From Hyphomicrobiales bacterium (lineage in GTDB: Bacteria > Pseudomonadota > Alphaproteobacteria > Rhizobiales > Xanthobacteraceae): DNA of 52,482 bases. Made by a program: the position numbers and the translations under genes. The DNA lies in the NCBI GenBank assembly GCA_019243195.1, contig JAFAUQ010000101.1:1-52482 (forward strand), in the 5' to 3' direction. The notes below the pieces were generated by a model. The model was not told where the DNA came from. It ran no database searches and saw only the letters and a list, made by a program, of their open reading frames with translations. Below, in pieces: positions 7,616 to 15,433 of this stretch. Within the stretch, counting starts at the first letter, position 1. Each line of letters starts with the position of its first letter.

Positions 7616-8080
7616 ATGTGGATCACGCTCCTTATTGCGCACGGCCTTGCAGCCTTCATGCTGCTCGGCGCGGTGACGCATCAAGCCCTCGGCGTTTGGC
7701 TGCCGGCGCGGAGCAAGTCTCCCACCTTCGTAAACCGGCTGCGTTCCGTGCCTCCGGCCTCTTACGTCAACGCTATTGTCGTATTGTTTCTGACGACGAT
7801 GATCCTCGGCGGCATCATCTATACGAACTATCGCATCGGCGCTCGCCTGACGCTGGAACGCGCCCGCTTCTGGAAGACGTTCGGCGCATTTGAGCTGAAG
7901 GAGCACATCGTCACCATCGGCTTCGGCATCCTTCCCGCCTATTGGTACTTCTGGCGAGCGGCCTCGCGCGAAGAGTCCGCCGTCACGCGCGCGATGCTGA
8001 CCACCGTATTGGCCTTTGTCGTGTGGTGGGGCTTCCTGGTCGGGCACCTCGCCAACAACGTGCGCGGGCTCGGAACATGA
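7616..8080 (+). CDS. four-helix membrane protein with intramembrane histidines
   Basis: The 154-residue product starts MWITLLIAHGLAAFMLLGAV and has four hydrophobic helices. Histidines lie in or near each of them (AHG, THQALG, LKEHIVT, FLVGHLANN), a layout that could bind b-type haem, though this is inference only. It is the first gene of a tightly packed unit of four: its stop overlaps the next start as ATGA at 8077-8080. The unit ends with a c-type cytochrome/beta-propeller protein, so an electron-carrying membrane partner is plausible. I do not recognise a named family. Confidence 0.75.
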   Translation: MWITLLIAHGLAAFMLLGAVTHQALGVWLPARSKSPTFVNRLRSVPPASYVNAIVVLFLTTMILGGIIYTNYRIGARLTLERARFWKTFGAFELKEHIVTIGFGILPAYWYFWRAASREESAVTRAMLTTVLAFVVWWGFLVGHLANNVRGLGT

Positions 8081-8415
8081 GGGTCTCCCCTTCGTACGCC
8101 GTGTTCACCGTGACCTTCGCCGCGGTATTTTCGCTCGTGTACGTGCTCGCGGTCGAAAAGAATTGGGCGCTTTTCTCCTATGCGCCGGCAACCGGCACGT
8201 TCGCGCCGCTGACGACTCCGGCCGCGGCCGGGCCGACCATGTACTGGTACGGCTGGATTGCGACCGCGGCGATTGTGGCGGGGGCCGTGGCTGCCGTTGC
8301 GAGCCTCCTGCCGGAACGCCTCGCCAAGTTCGTGTGGCCGGGCTTCGCCTGGGCGGTTCCGGTCGCGGTCCTGATCGCGTTCGGCTATCTCCTCAGCGGC
8401 TATTTCCTGCGATAG
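8077..8415 (+). CDS. small membrane protein, second gene of the unit
   Basis: The 112-residue product (MRVSPSYAVFTVTFAAVFSL) has three hydrophobic helices and a periplasm-type loop rich in Thr/Pro between the first two. It starts by ATGA overlap with the previous gene, so translation is probably coupled. The conserved-looking motif MYWYGWIATAAI at the start of helix two is reminiscent of small subunits in rhizobial operons but gives no function. It probably forms a membrane complex with the product of 7616. Confidence 0.75.
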   Translation: MRVSPSYAVFTVTFAAVFSLVYVLAVEKNWALFSYAPATGTFAPLTTPAAAGPTMYWYGWIATAAIVAGAVAAVASLLPERLAKFVWPGFAWAVPVAVLIAFGYLLSGYFLR

Positions 8416-8462
8416 AGTTATACATCCCCGGTTCCCGGTCAGCCCGACCGATGGAGCTTCCG

Positions 8463-8849
8463 ATGAATCGCACGATCACAGCCGGCCTTGCCGCGCTGCT
8501 GGCGCTTGGTCCGGGTTGCGGCTTGGCCGGCACGGCGCTCGCCGGCGGTTCAACGCTCGATGAAGACGATCACCACGCTTACTATTTCGGGTCGGTCAAG
8601 GATACGAACGGCGCCGCGGTCGAGAACGCGAAGGTGAAGGTTCAGACCAAGACGATCGCGCTCATGACACAGAGCGACATCACCGGCGCCTACAAGCTTC
8701 CCATACTCGCCTTTCAGACAAATCCCGATGACGTGACCTTCTCCTGCAGCAAGGATGGCTACCGGCAGCTCGACGTCATCCGGCGGAGCGCCCCGGGCGG
8801 CGACGCCAAAGATCCGATCGAGATCGACTGCACGCTCCAGCGCGAATGA
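8463..8849 (+). CDS. exported carboxypeptidase-regulatory-like domain protein
   Basis: The 128-residue product has a signal peptide (MNRTITAGLAALLALG..ALAGG) and one CarboxypepD_reg-type beta-sandwich: YYFGSVKDTNGAAVENAKVKV, then the strand pattern SDITGAYKLPIL. Three Cys remain after the signal (two in the signal region excluded), including CSKDGY and the final CTLQRE, which could form a disulfide. It ends in an ATGA overlap with the next gene, which itself begins with a related domain. Such domains usually mediate binding or assembly in the periplasm. Confidence 0.75.
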   Translation: MNRTITAGLAALLALGPGCGLAGTALAGGSTLDEDDHHAYYFGSVKDTNGAAVENAKVKVQTKTIALMTQSDITGAYKLPILAFQTNPDDVTFSCSKDGYRQLDVIRRSAPGGDAKDPIEIDCTLQRE

Positions 8850-10522
8850 GATCCGTGCGCGCGCAACGGCAAACGAGGGTGCGGGCGCTCCTCGCCGCGT
8901 TTGTCGTGCTTGGCGCTGCGCTGCCGTTCGTTGGCGGCACGGCGGGCGCGCAGGCGCCGACGATCGCCGGCGAGGTGGCTTCGGCGGAAGAAGGCCCGAT
9001 GGAAGGGGTGCTGGTCAGCGTTCAGAAGGCCGGCGCGCCGATCAGCATAACGGTCGTCACCGATGCGAACGGCCGCTTCCGCGTTCCCGGGGCGAAGCTC
9101 TCGCCCGGGTCGTATTCACTGCGCATCCGTGCCGTCGGTTACGATCTCGACGGCCCGCAAACAGTGACCATTCCGTCGCCGGAAGCCGACGACCTTCAGC
9201 TCGGGCTGCGCAAGACCGAGGACCTGGCGGCCCAGCTCACCAATACCGAATGGCTCATGAGCATGCCCGGCACGGCGGAGCAGAAGCGCCCGCTGATCGA
9301 GTGCATGAGCTGCCACACGCTCGAACGGATCGTGCGCTCGAAATTCGACGCCGAGGAATTCGCTGCCGTGCTCCGGCGCATGACCAATTACGCCAACAAC
9401 ACCACCATGGCGCGGGTGCAGCCGCGTATCGCCGAGCGCGAGGTGCCCGAGGAGCGTGTGCGGAAGGTGGCGGCGTATCTTGCGAGCGTCAACCTGAGCG
9501 CCGCGCCGACGTGGTCATATCCGCTCAAGACGCTCCCTCGGCCGAAGGGCCGGGCGACGCGTGTCGTGATCACCGAATACGATTTGCCGCGGCCGGCGAT
9601 CGCGCCGCACGACGTGCGCGCCGATCGTGATGGAATGATCTGGTATTCGAATTTCGTCGAGCCGTTCCTGGGTCGGCTCGATCCGCGCACGGGCGAGCAC
9701 GCCGAATATGCCGTGCCCGTGCTCAAGCCCGGCTTCCCAACCGGAAGTCTCGCCATGGAGCCGGACGAGGACGGCAACTGGTGGCTCGCCCTGATGTTCC
9801 AGGGAGGCTTGGCGAAGTTCGACGTTCGCACCAAGCGCTTCGCGATGTTTCCCGTCCCGCCGGAGATGAACGGCGATACCACGCAACAATCGATGGTCAT
9901 GCCGCGGCGCTCCCATGTCGACGGCAAGGTCTGGACTAACGAAGTAAGCAAACAGGCGATCCTACGACTCGATCTGGCCTCGGGCCGATACGAGAGCTTC
10001 GAACCGTTTGCCGGGTTGGGCGGCGGACGGACGCATTCGCCCTATGGGCTTGCCGCCGACGCGGCGAACGATCTCTATTTCATGGATTTCGGCGATGAAA
10101 GCATCGGGCGCGTTGATGCCAAAACCGGAGCGGTGACGCTCTATCCGACGCCGACGCAAGCTTCGCGGCCGCGCCGCACCATGCTCGATGCGCACGGGCA
10201 TTTATGGTTCGCCGAGTTCGCCGCCAACAAATTGGCGATGTTCGACATCAAGCAGGAGACTTTCAAAGAATGGGACGTGCCGACGCCGCACACTTATCCT
10301 TACGACGTCTTTCTCGACAAGAACAGCGAATTATGGAGCGGATCGATGTCGAACGACCGCATCCTGCGGTTCGACCCGCAGAGCGGCGCGGCGGTCGAAT
10401 ATCTGCTGCCGCGCCAAACCAACATTCGCAGGGTGTTCGTCGACGATACGACCACGCCGGTCACGTTCTGGGCCGGCAACAATCACGGCGCCGCGATCGT
10501 GAAACTGGAGCCGCTGGAGTAG
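8846..10522 (+). CDS. periplasmic CarboxypepD_reg - cytochrome c - Vgb-like beta-propeller protein
   Basis: The 558-residue protein has a signal peptide (residues 1-36, ending AGAQA), a CarboxypepD_reg domain (about 38-125), a c-type haem site CMSCH near residue 153 inside a short helical cytochrome-like segment (to about 215), and then a beta-propeller of the virginiamycin-B-lyase (Vgb/streptogramin lyase-like) family with repeats such as [17 protein letters not shown] and [17 protein letters not shown]. Vgb-like domains in such fusions probably bind a substrate or cofactor and need not act as antibiotic lyases. The haem suggests electron transfer to the coupled membrane proteins. The stop TAG at 10520-10522 comes from the repeat that follows. 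Confidence 0.88.
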   Translation: MRSVRAQRQTRVRALLAAFVVLGAALPFVGGTAGAQAPTIAGEVASAEEGPMEGVLVSVQKAGAPISITVVTDANGRFRVPGAKLSPGSYSLRIRAVGYDLDGPQTVTIPSPEADDLQLGLRKTEDLAAQLTNTEWLMSMPGTAEQKRPLIECMSCHTLERIVRSKFDAEEFAAVLRRMTNYANNTTMARVQPRIAEREVPEERVRKVAAYLASVNLSAAPTWSYPLKTLPRPKGRATRVVITEYDLPRPAIAPHDVRADRDGMIWYSNFVEPFLGRLDPRTGEHAEYAVPVLKPGFPTGSLAMEPDEDGNWWLALMFQGGLAKFDVRTKRFAMFPVPPEMNGDTTQQSMVMPRRSHVDGKVWTNEVSKQAILRLDLASGRYESFEPFAGLGGGRTHSPYGLAADAANDLYFMDFGDESIGRVDAKTGAVTLYPTPTQASRPRRTMLDAHGHLWFAEFAANKLAMFDIKQETFKEWDVPTPHTYPYDVFLDKNSELWSGSMSNDRILRFDPQSGAAVEYLLPRQTNIRRVFVDDTTTPVTFWAGNNHGAAIVKLEPLE

Positions 10523-10640
10523 GGTGGGCTAATCTAAGCGCGCTCCCCGCGAAAGCGGGGATCAGCGCGCGTGCCCACGCGTGGGCACGCGGTCACCCCC
10601 TCGCTTTCGCGAGGGTCCGCCCGCTTCGCCCACCCCACGC
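10520..10640. repeat. GTAGGGTGGGC-type repeat pair
   Basis: The stretch starts TAGGGTGGGCTAATCTAAGC and ends in CGCCCACCCCAC, with internal hairpins such as CCCCGCGAAAGCGGGG and GTGCCCACGCGTGGGCAC. It supplies the stop codon of the propeller gene. Confidence 0.85.
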
Positions 10641-10665
10641 GCGCAACGGTCCGAGGAAACCGCAC

Positions 10666-11130
10666 ATGAATCGTCCTCCGCTTCCTCCCTTCACCGCCGA
10701 AACCGCCGCGCAGAAGGTGCGCATGGCCGAAGATGCATGGAATACCCGTGATCCTGCGCGGGTCGTTCTCGCCTATACGGAGGACAGCCGCTGGCGCAAT
10801 CGCGCGGAATTCCTGGTAGGGCGCGCGGAGCTCACCGCATTCCTGACGCGAAAATGGAACCGCGAGCTCGATTACCGGCTGATCAAGGAAATCTGGGCGT
10901 TTCGCGACAACCGCATTGCCGTGCGCTTCGCCTATGAGTGGCACGACGACAGCGGGAACTGGTTCCGCAGCTACGGCAACGAGAACTGGGAGTTTGACGC
11001 ACACGGGCTGATGCGTCTGCGCATCGCCAGCATCAACGATCTGCGGATCGAGGCGAGCGAACGCAAATATCACTGGCCGCTCGGCCGTCGCCCCGACGAT
11101 CACTCGTCTCTCAGCGATCTCGGCTTGTGA
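10666..11130 (+). CDS. DUF1348 / NTF2-like protein
   Basis: The 154-residue product ([20 protein letters not shown]) matches the DUF1348 family over its length, with signature stretches [58 protein letters not shown] and [11 protein letters not shown]. The fold is the NTF2/SnoaL cone, which usually holds a small ligand; no enzymatic activity is established for the family to my knowledge. The ATG at 10666 follows CCGAGGAAACCGCAC, a usable ribosome-binding site. It stands alone between two repeats. Confidence 0.9.
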   Translation: MNRPPLPPFTAETAAQKVRMAEDAWNTRDPARVVLAYTEDSRWRNRAEFLVGRAELTAFLTRKWNRELDYRLIKEIWAFRDNRIAVRFAYEWHDDSGNWFRSYGNENWEFDAHGLMRLRIASINDLRIEASERKYHWPLGRRPDDHSSLSDLGL

Positions 11131-11153
11131 TACCGGCTACGGCTCGCGCACCA

Positions 11154-11335
11154 TGGGGTGGGCTACTGTAAGGCGGAGGCGCGCATGCGCCGACGCCGTG
11201 CCCACCATCAATCATCACGAACCATCGTTGGTGGGCATAGGCGGCCTTTGGCCGCCGTTCTTAGCGTTGAAGAACGCCGACGCGAAGCGTCGGCTAGCCG
11301 CTCACATTTGCTCGCGGCCTTAGCCCACCCTACGG
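11154..11335. repeat. GTAGGGTGGGC-type repeat pair
   Basis: GGGGTGGGCTACTGTAAGGC opens the first unit, GTTGGTGGGCATAGGCGGCC starts the second in inverted orientation, and the element ends CTTAGCCCACCCTACGG. The two units are joined by a linker containing CCATCGTTGGTGGG, also seen at 12340. Confidence 0.85.
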
Positions 11336-11348
11336 AACTCGTGATGGC

Positions 11349-11852
11349 TCACTGCTTGCTGCCGGAGTTTTGCCCGCTGCTGCCGCCGCCGCTGCTCGTT
11401 CCGCCGCCGCCAGAACCGCTGCCGGTCTGGCCACTTCTATTGCCGGTGGTGCCGCCGCGACCGCTGCTCCCGCCGCTCTTTGTCTCGCCGCCGCCGCTCT
11501 TCGTCTCGCCGCCGCCTGTCCTCGTCTCGGTGCGCTCGCGCGACCGTTCCTCCACGCGGCCACGCCGCCCTTCCCGTTCCTCCACACGCCCGCGCCGGCC
11601 TTCCCGTTCTTCCACGACGCCGCGCCGGTGAATGGTGACGCCGTAGCCGCCGTGCCCGCAGCCGTACCCCCAACCGTGGTTAAAGGAACGATGCTTGTAA
11701 GGACGGCAGTGTACGGTGGCGAGCGGGTCGACGCTTTCCGCCGCCGTGCGCGGGCCGGTGCTCGAGTTGGGCGTGAGGGCGCCCGCCGGCGCCGCAAAGG
11801 CGCTCACGGCAATGCCGGTCACGGCCGCGAGCACCAACGAAGTCGAACGCAT
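11349..11852 (-). CDS. exported low-complexity Gly/Arg/Glu-rich protein
   Basis: The 167-residue product has a signal peptide (MRSTSLVLAAVTGIAVSAFA, cleavage after APAGA), a short Cys-containing region (VHCRPYKHRSFNHGWGYGCGHGGYG), a tandem repeat EEREGRRGRV/EEREGRRGRVEER, then GGGETKS twice and a Gly/Ser tail. The ATG at 11852 follows an excellent AGGAGG. The His/Gly/Cys region resembles small rhizobial exported proteins of unknown role. The repeats make overlapping antisense frames look coding, but the signal peptide and ribosome-binding site support this strand. Confidence 0.7.
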   Translation of the reverse strand: MRSTSLVLAAVTGIAVSAFAAPAGALTPNSSTGPRTAAESVDPLATVHCRPYKHRSFNHGWGYGCGHGGYGVTIHRRGVVEEREGRRGRVEEREGRRGRVEERSRERTETRTGGGETKSGGGETKSGGSSGRGGTTGNRSGQTGSGSGGGGTSSGGGSSGQNSGSKQ

Positions 11853-11978
11853 GTGATCCTCCTGGACCTGTGTTCTCCGCCGCCTCAACTCTGTTTTTTG
11901 CTTTCCGTTCCATTTGAGGCGGTGCATGTCGGAAATTCGAGAGGCGATTAACGATCGTTAATCGCCCGCGTAGCGCCT

Positions 11979-12176
11979 CTACGCAGCGAACTGGCCGTTC
12001 GGTCTGCCGTCGTGCACCATTTTCTCGCAATAGGCATGGAGCGCGTCGTAGACGATCCACTCCGCCGCGTTGAGCGCGTGGTCGTCCTTGAAACCGAGGT
12101 GGCGGAAGCCTTCGGCGATCGCTTCGAGCCCGGCTCCTTCGGGTTGGCCCACGTGGGTGATGGTGAAGTGAGACAA
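11979..12176 (-). CDS. small conserved-looking protein, 65 aa, TTG start
   Basis: The segment from SHFTITHVGQPEGAGLEAIA to MVHDGRPNGQFAA looks coding, with a helical centre DDHALNAAEWIVYDALHAYC. No ATG fits: the first usable start is TTG at 12174-12176, directly beside the repeat that begins at 12180. Longer frames run into the repeat itself. The original start and promoter may therefore have been displaced by the repeat. Function is unknown. Confidence 0.5.
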   Translation of the reverse strand: MSHFTITHVGQPEGAGLEAIAEGFRHLGFKDDHALNAAEWIVYDALHAYCEKMVHDGRPNGQFAA

Positions 12177-12179
12177 GAT

Positions 12180-12393
12180 GTAGGGTGGGCTAAGGCGGAG
12201 CGGAGCGACGCCGTGCCCACGCGCGCACACACGACAAAGAATTCGCGATCTTATAATCACGTGGGCACGTCCGCCTTCGCTGCGCTTCGGCGGCGGTAGG
12301 GTGGGCTAAGCCGGCGAAGCCGGCGTGCCCACCGCGGATCGTCACAAACCATCGTTGGTGGGCACGCGCCTGCGGCGCTTAGCCCACCCTACG
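12180..12393. repeat. compound GTAGGGTGGGC-type repeat
   Basis: A first unit at 12180-12280 (GTAGGGTGGGCTAAGGCGGA) and a second pair at 12296-12393 (GTAGGGTGGGCTAAGCCGGC .. CTTAGCCCACCCTACGG) lie in series. The right edge supplies the TAG stop codon of the ATP-grasp gene (12389-12391). Confidence 0.85.
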
Positions 12394-13450
12394 GCCGCTT
12401 CCGCAGCCGATCGGCGACGCGACGCGCGATCTCGGCCGGCGCCTCGTCGGGCATCGGGGACACCGAACTGACGTTGATTTCGCCGAGCACATAGCTATCG
12501 GCTCCGTCGGCGCCGGGCGGACCGAGCATGAAGTCGGCGTCCCAGATCATCGGCAGGTCGCGCCGCGGGATGTCCAACAAAGAAATCAGCTGCGGCGTCC
12601 ACTCGTCTTCCATCAACCGGCGCAGGCGCTGGAAACGCGGGTCGGCCTTCGAGCTGTAGCGCCGCGGGCCGGCCTGCGCGCGCGCAGCCGGATCCTCGAC
12701 CAGCGCCTTGACCTTGTGATGGCCGAAGCCGGCGCAGCGATCGCCGGCCATGTAGCAGCGCATCACGCCTTCGCTCAGGCGCGCCTGGAACGGCTGATCG
12801 ATCACGCAGCCGTCGGCGAAATAATCCGCGCAGCGCGCGAGAAATTCATCGAGCGCCAGCTCCTCCGCTGCGTCCTCGGTCGCATCGAGCACACGCACCA
12901 TTGGCCGGTTGCGCGGAGCTGCGAGCGTCTCGACCTTCCAAACGCCCTGGCCGCCATTGCCGCGGTTGCGTTTGATCACGCGCGCGCCGGCGGCGAGCCG
13001 CGCCGGCAATTCGGCGCGCATCGCCTCGGCCGTTCGATAAAGCGCCGTGTCGCAGCCCCAGCTCATCGTGCGGGTCCGATGCAGCACTTCCTTGGTGCCC
13101 ATCTTGAGGATCACATCGGGGTGGGCGCTCACCCAGACGCCGCGCGCCGCGACCTCGCGCAGCAGCGCGTCGAGATGGGCGCGGTTGCGCCCCTCGTGAA
13201 TCGGATTGACCCAGACGAGCACGCCGTCGAGCGCAGCAAGCTTTGCGCGCACGGCGTCGCGGATATCGTCCTCATAAACAACCGGTTCGGCATCGACGCC
13301 AACATCGGCGAGCGCTGCGAACACGGCCTTGAACCGGTTGTTCTCCGGCGTGACGCCGCGGCGCGCCGCTGCGTCGCCGCGCCAAAGAAGGGCGACGCGG
13401 CCGAGGCGGGTGGTGGGATCGGAGGTGGGGAGCGGGTTTATTACGTCCAT
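12389..13450 (-). CDS. ATP-grasp protein of the Cj0069 family
   Basis: From ATG 13450 the product has 353 residues (MDVINPLPTSDPTTRLGRVA). It matches the Cj0069-type family: RVALLWRGD near the start, DGVLVWVNPIHEGRNRAHLD, GVWVSAHPDVILKMGTKEVLHRTR, the ATP-grasp loop RVIKRNRGNGGQGVWKVE, and the metal-binding end YVLGEINVSSVSPMPDEAP. These proteins should ligate a carboxylate to an amine with ATP, but the substrates are unknown. The frame extends upstream to 13624 without support. The stop codon is part of the flanking repeat. It is divergent from the gamma-glutamyltransferase gene, so both could act on peptide or glutamyl compounds; that is inference. Confidence 0.88.
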   Translation of the reverse strand: MDVINPLPTSDPTTRLGRVALLWRGDAAARRGVTPENNRFKAVFAALADVGVDAEPVVYEDDIRDAVRAKLAALDGVLVWVNPIHEGRNRAHLDALLREVAARGVWVSAHPDVILKMGTKEVLHRTRTMSWGCDTALYRTAEAMRAELPARLAAGARVIKRNRGNGGQGVWKVETLAAPRNRPMVRVLDATEDAAEELALDEFLARCADYFADGCVIDQPFQARLSEGVMRCYMAGDRCAGFGHHKVKALVEDPAARAQAGPRRYSSKADPRFQRLRRLMEDEWTPQLISLLDIPRRDLPMIWDADFMLGPPGADGADSYVLGEINVSSVSPMPDEAPAEIARRVADRLRKRP

Positions 13451-13655
13451 TGCGCACTCCTCGCATTGCGAGTGGCGCAGAGCTTGGACGCAGGCCGTCT
13501 GACGGGGTGTCTGCTTGACCCCAATGTTCCCTCCTAAATCAAATCCACGATCGTCTGTCAATCCAGCGGGCGATTGCGGCGAGGGTAGGGGGGCTTGCCG
13601 AAAAGGAAGCCCGGCGCTTTTCATTCAACGCCTGAGTTTGACCAAGGACCACCGC

Positions 13656-15239
13656 ATGACCTCCTTCGACTGGCAGTTCCCGTATCCATCGCAGCGCATG
13701 CCCGTGTTGGCGCGCAATGCCGTGGCCACTTCGCAACCGCTCGCGGCGCAGGCCGGGCTCGCCATGCTGCTCAAGGGCGGCAACGCCGTCGACGCGGCGC
13801 TCGCGGCGGCCATTACGCTCACGGTCGTCGAGCCGACCAGCAACGGCATCGGCAGCGATGCGTTCGCTATCCTGTGGGACGGCACGCAGTTGCATGGGCT
13901 CAACGCTTCCGGCCGTTCACCCGCCGCATGGGAGCCGCGGCGCTTCGCCGATCGGCGCCAGATGCCGACGACCGGATGGGATGCCGTCACGGTGCCCGGC
14001 GCGGTGTCGGCGTGGGTCATGCTTTCGCAGCGCTTCGGCAAGCTGCCTTTCGCCGATCTCTTCGCGTTCGCGATCCGTTACGCCGCCGACGGCTACATGG
14101 TCTCTCCCACCATTGCGCGCCTGTGGAGCAACCAAGTGCCGCACTTGCGCGACGTTCCGGGCTTCGCCGAGCACTTCCTGCCGCGCGGACGCGCGCCGCA
14201 AGCGGGCGAGAAGTTCGTCGCTCCGGCGCACGCCAGAACCTTGGCGCGCATCGCGGAGACCAACGGCGAGGCTTTCTACCGCGGCGATCTCGCCGAGAAG
14301 ATGGTGGCGCATTCGCGCCAGCACGGCGGCGTCCTCGCGTTCGACGATCTCGCGGCGCATGCAGCCGAGTGGGTCGAGCCGCTCGCACACGATTATCGCG
14401 GCTACACCTTGCATGAAATTCCTCCCAACGGTCAGGGGATCGCCGCGCAAATGGCGCTCGGCATCCTTGAGGAGTTCGATCTCTCCGCGTTTTCGGTGGA
14501 CTCCGCCGACAGCCTGCATCTGCAAATGGAGGCGATGAAACTCGCCTTCGCCGATATCTATGCCTACGTGTCCGATCCCGCCACCATGCCGGTGCAATGC
14601 GCGGCGCTTCTCGATAAACAATATCTGCGCAGCCGTGCGCGCCTGATCGACATGAACAAGGCGCAGAATCCCGGGCATGGCGTGCCCGGCCCCGGGGGGA
14701 CCGTCTATCTCACCGCGGCTGACGCATCCGGCATGATGGTGTCCTACATCCAGTCGAACTTTCACGGTTTCGGCTCGGGCGTCGTGGTGGATGGCATCAG
14801 CATGCAGGACCGCGGCAGCGGCTTCGTGCTGCAGCCGAGACATCCCAACGAGGTCGGCCCGCGCAAGCGTCCGTTTCACACCATCATTCCGGCCTTCATC
14901 ACGCAGAACGGCCAGCCGGTGATGAGCTTCGGCGTGATGGGCGGCTCGATGCAGGCCCAGGGTCACACGCAGGTGATGACCCGCTTTGTCGATTATCGTC
15001 AGAATCCGCAGGCGGCATCCGATGCGCCGCGCTGGCGGCTGCTCCAGGGCCTCGACGTCGACATTGAGCAGGGCATGCCCGCGGACGTGATGAACGAACT
15101 TACGCGCCGCGGCCACAACTTGCGCCCGGCGGACCGCTGGGCCACGACCTTCGGCCGCGCCCAGCTCATCTGTCGCATGGAGGACGGCTATCTGGCGGCG
15201 TCCGAACGGCGCACGGACGGACAGGCTGTCGGGTTTTAA
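13656..15239 (+). CDS. gamma-glutamyltransferase family protein
   Basis: The 527-residue product shows the N-terminal nucleophile hydrolase family pattern: LAAQAGLAMLLKGGNAVDAALAA, SDAFAILWDG, and the autoprocessing site with the likely catalytic Thr349 in PGPGGTVYLTAAD. The C-terminal part has SFGVMGGSMQAQGHTQVM. The enzyme self-cleaves into two subunits and hydrolyses or transfers gamma-glutamyl groups. No signal peptide is visible at the chosen ATG (MTSFDWQFPYPSQRMPV), so it appears cytoplasmic, as in many members of this GgtA-like branch. A longer frame to 13515 is not supported. Confidence 0.92.
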   Translation: MTSFDWQFPYPSQRMPVLARNAVATSQPLAAQAGLAMLLKGGNAVDAALAAAITLTVVEPTSNGIGSDAFAILWDGTQLHGLNASGRSPAAWEPRRFADRRQMPTTGWDAVTVPGAVSAWVMLSQRFGKLPFADLFAFAIRYAADGYMVSPTIARLWSNQVPHLRDVPGFAEHFLPRGRAPQAGEKFVAPAHARTLARIAETNGEAFYRGDLAEKMVAHSRQHGGVLAFDDLAAHAAEWVEPLAHDYRGYTLHEIPPNGQGIAAQMALGILEEFDLSAFSVDSADSLHLQMEAMKLAFADIYAYVSDPATMPVQCAALLDKQYLRSRARLIDMNKAQNPGHGVPGPGGTVYLTAADASGMMVSYIQSNFHGFGSGVVVDGISMQDRGSGFVLQPRHPNEVGPRKRPFHTIIPAFITQNGQPVMSFGVMGGSMQAQGHTQVMTRFVDYRQNPQAASDAPRWRLLQGLDVDIEQGMPADVMNELTRRGHNLRPADRWATTFGRAQLICRMEDGYLAASERRTDGQAVGF

Positions 15240-15335
15240 CGCCCGCCCACCGGAATGTTTGCTTCAACTCTCAGCTAGCGGCCGATCGCGGCTCTTGCAT
15301 AACAGACCAAGCGGCAAGGCCGCGATCGGCAACGC
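15240..15335. repeat. intergenic repeat, second copy at 35642-35735
   Basis: The segment GCCCACCGGAATGTTTGCTT, then CTAGCGGCCGATCGCGGCTC and a hairpin pairing GCCGATCGCGGC with GGCCGCGATCGGC, reappears at 35642-35735 with a few changes. It seems a variant member of the GTAGGGTGGGC group with a different interior. Confidence 0.75.
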
Positions 15336-15399
15336 AACAAAGTTGGATCGCGTTACCTTGACGTGCAGTGAGAAGGTCGTTATACCTTGAACAGCGTAT

Positions 15400-15433
15400 T
15401 TTGGAGAGTGAGACAATTTGGAGAGTGAGACAA
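15400..15433 (+). repeat. 17-base tandem duplication covering a ribosome-binding site
   Basis: TTTGGAGAGTGAGACAA occurs twice head to tail, ending on the A of the protease start codon. Each copy carries a GGAGAG Shine-Dalgarno-like core; the first is followed by an in-frame TTG (15418), the second by the ATG (15433). Confidence 0.9.

Noticed and set aside
7435-7659. Minus-strand 74-codon frame upstream of the membrane-protein unit
   Set aside because: No ribosome-binding site, no helical or domain pattern, and it overlaps the likely leader of the 7616 gene.
8846-10522. Virginiamycin resistance gene
   Set aside because: The propeller resembles Vgb, but the protein is exported, carries haem and lies in a membrane redox unit, so antibiotic lyase activity is not supported.
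11349-11640. Plus-strand Pro/Arg-rich frames opposite the exported low-complexity protein
   Set aside because: They arise from the complement of Gly/Arg/Glu repeats; only the minus strand has a signal peptide and an AGGAGG site.
13917-15116. 399-codon minus-strand frame over the gamma-glutamyltransferase gene
   Set aside because: The plus strand encodes a complete enzyme with its catalytic Thr; the opposite frame has His/Arg-rich nonspecific composition.
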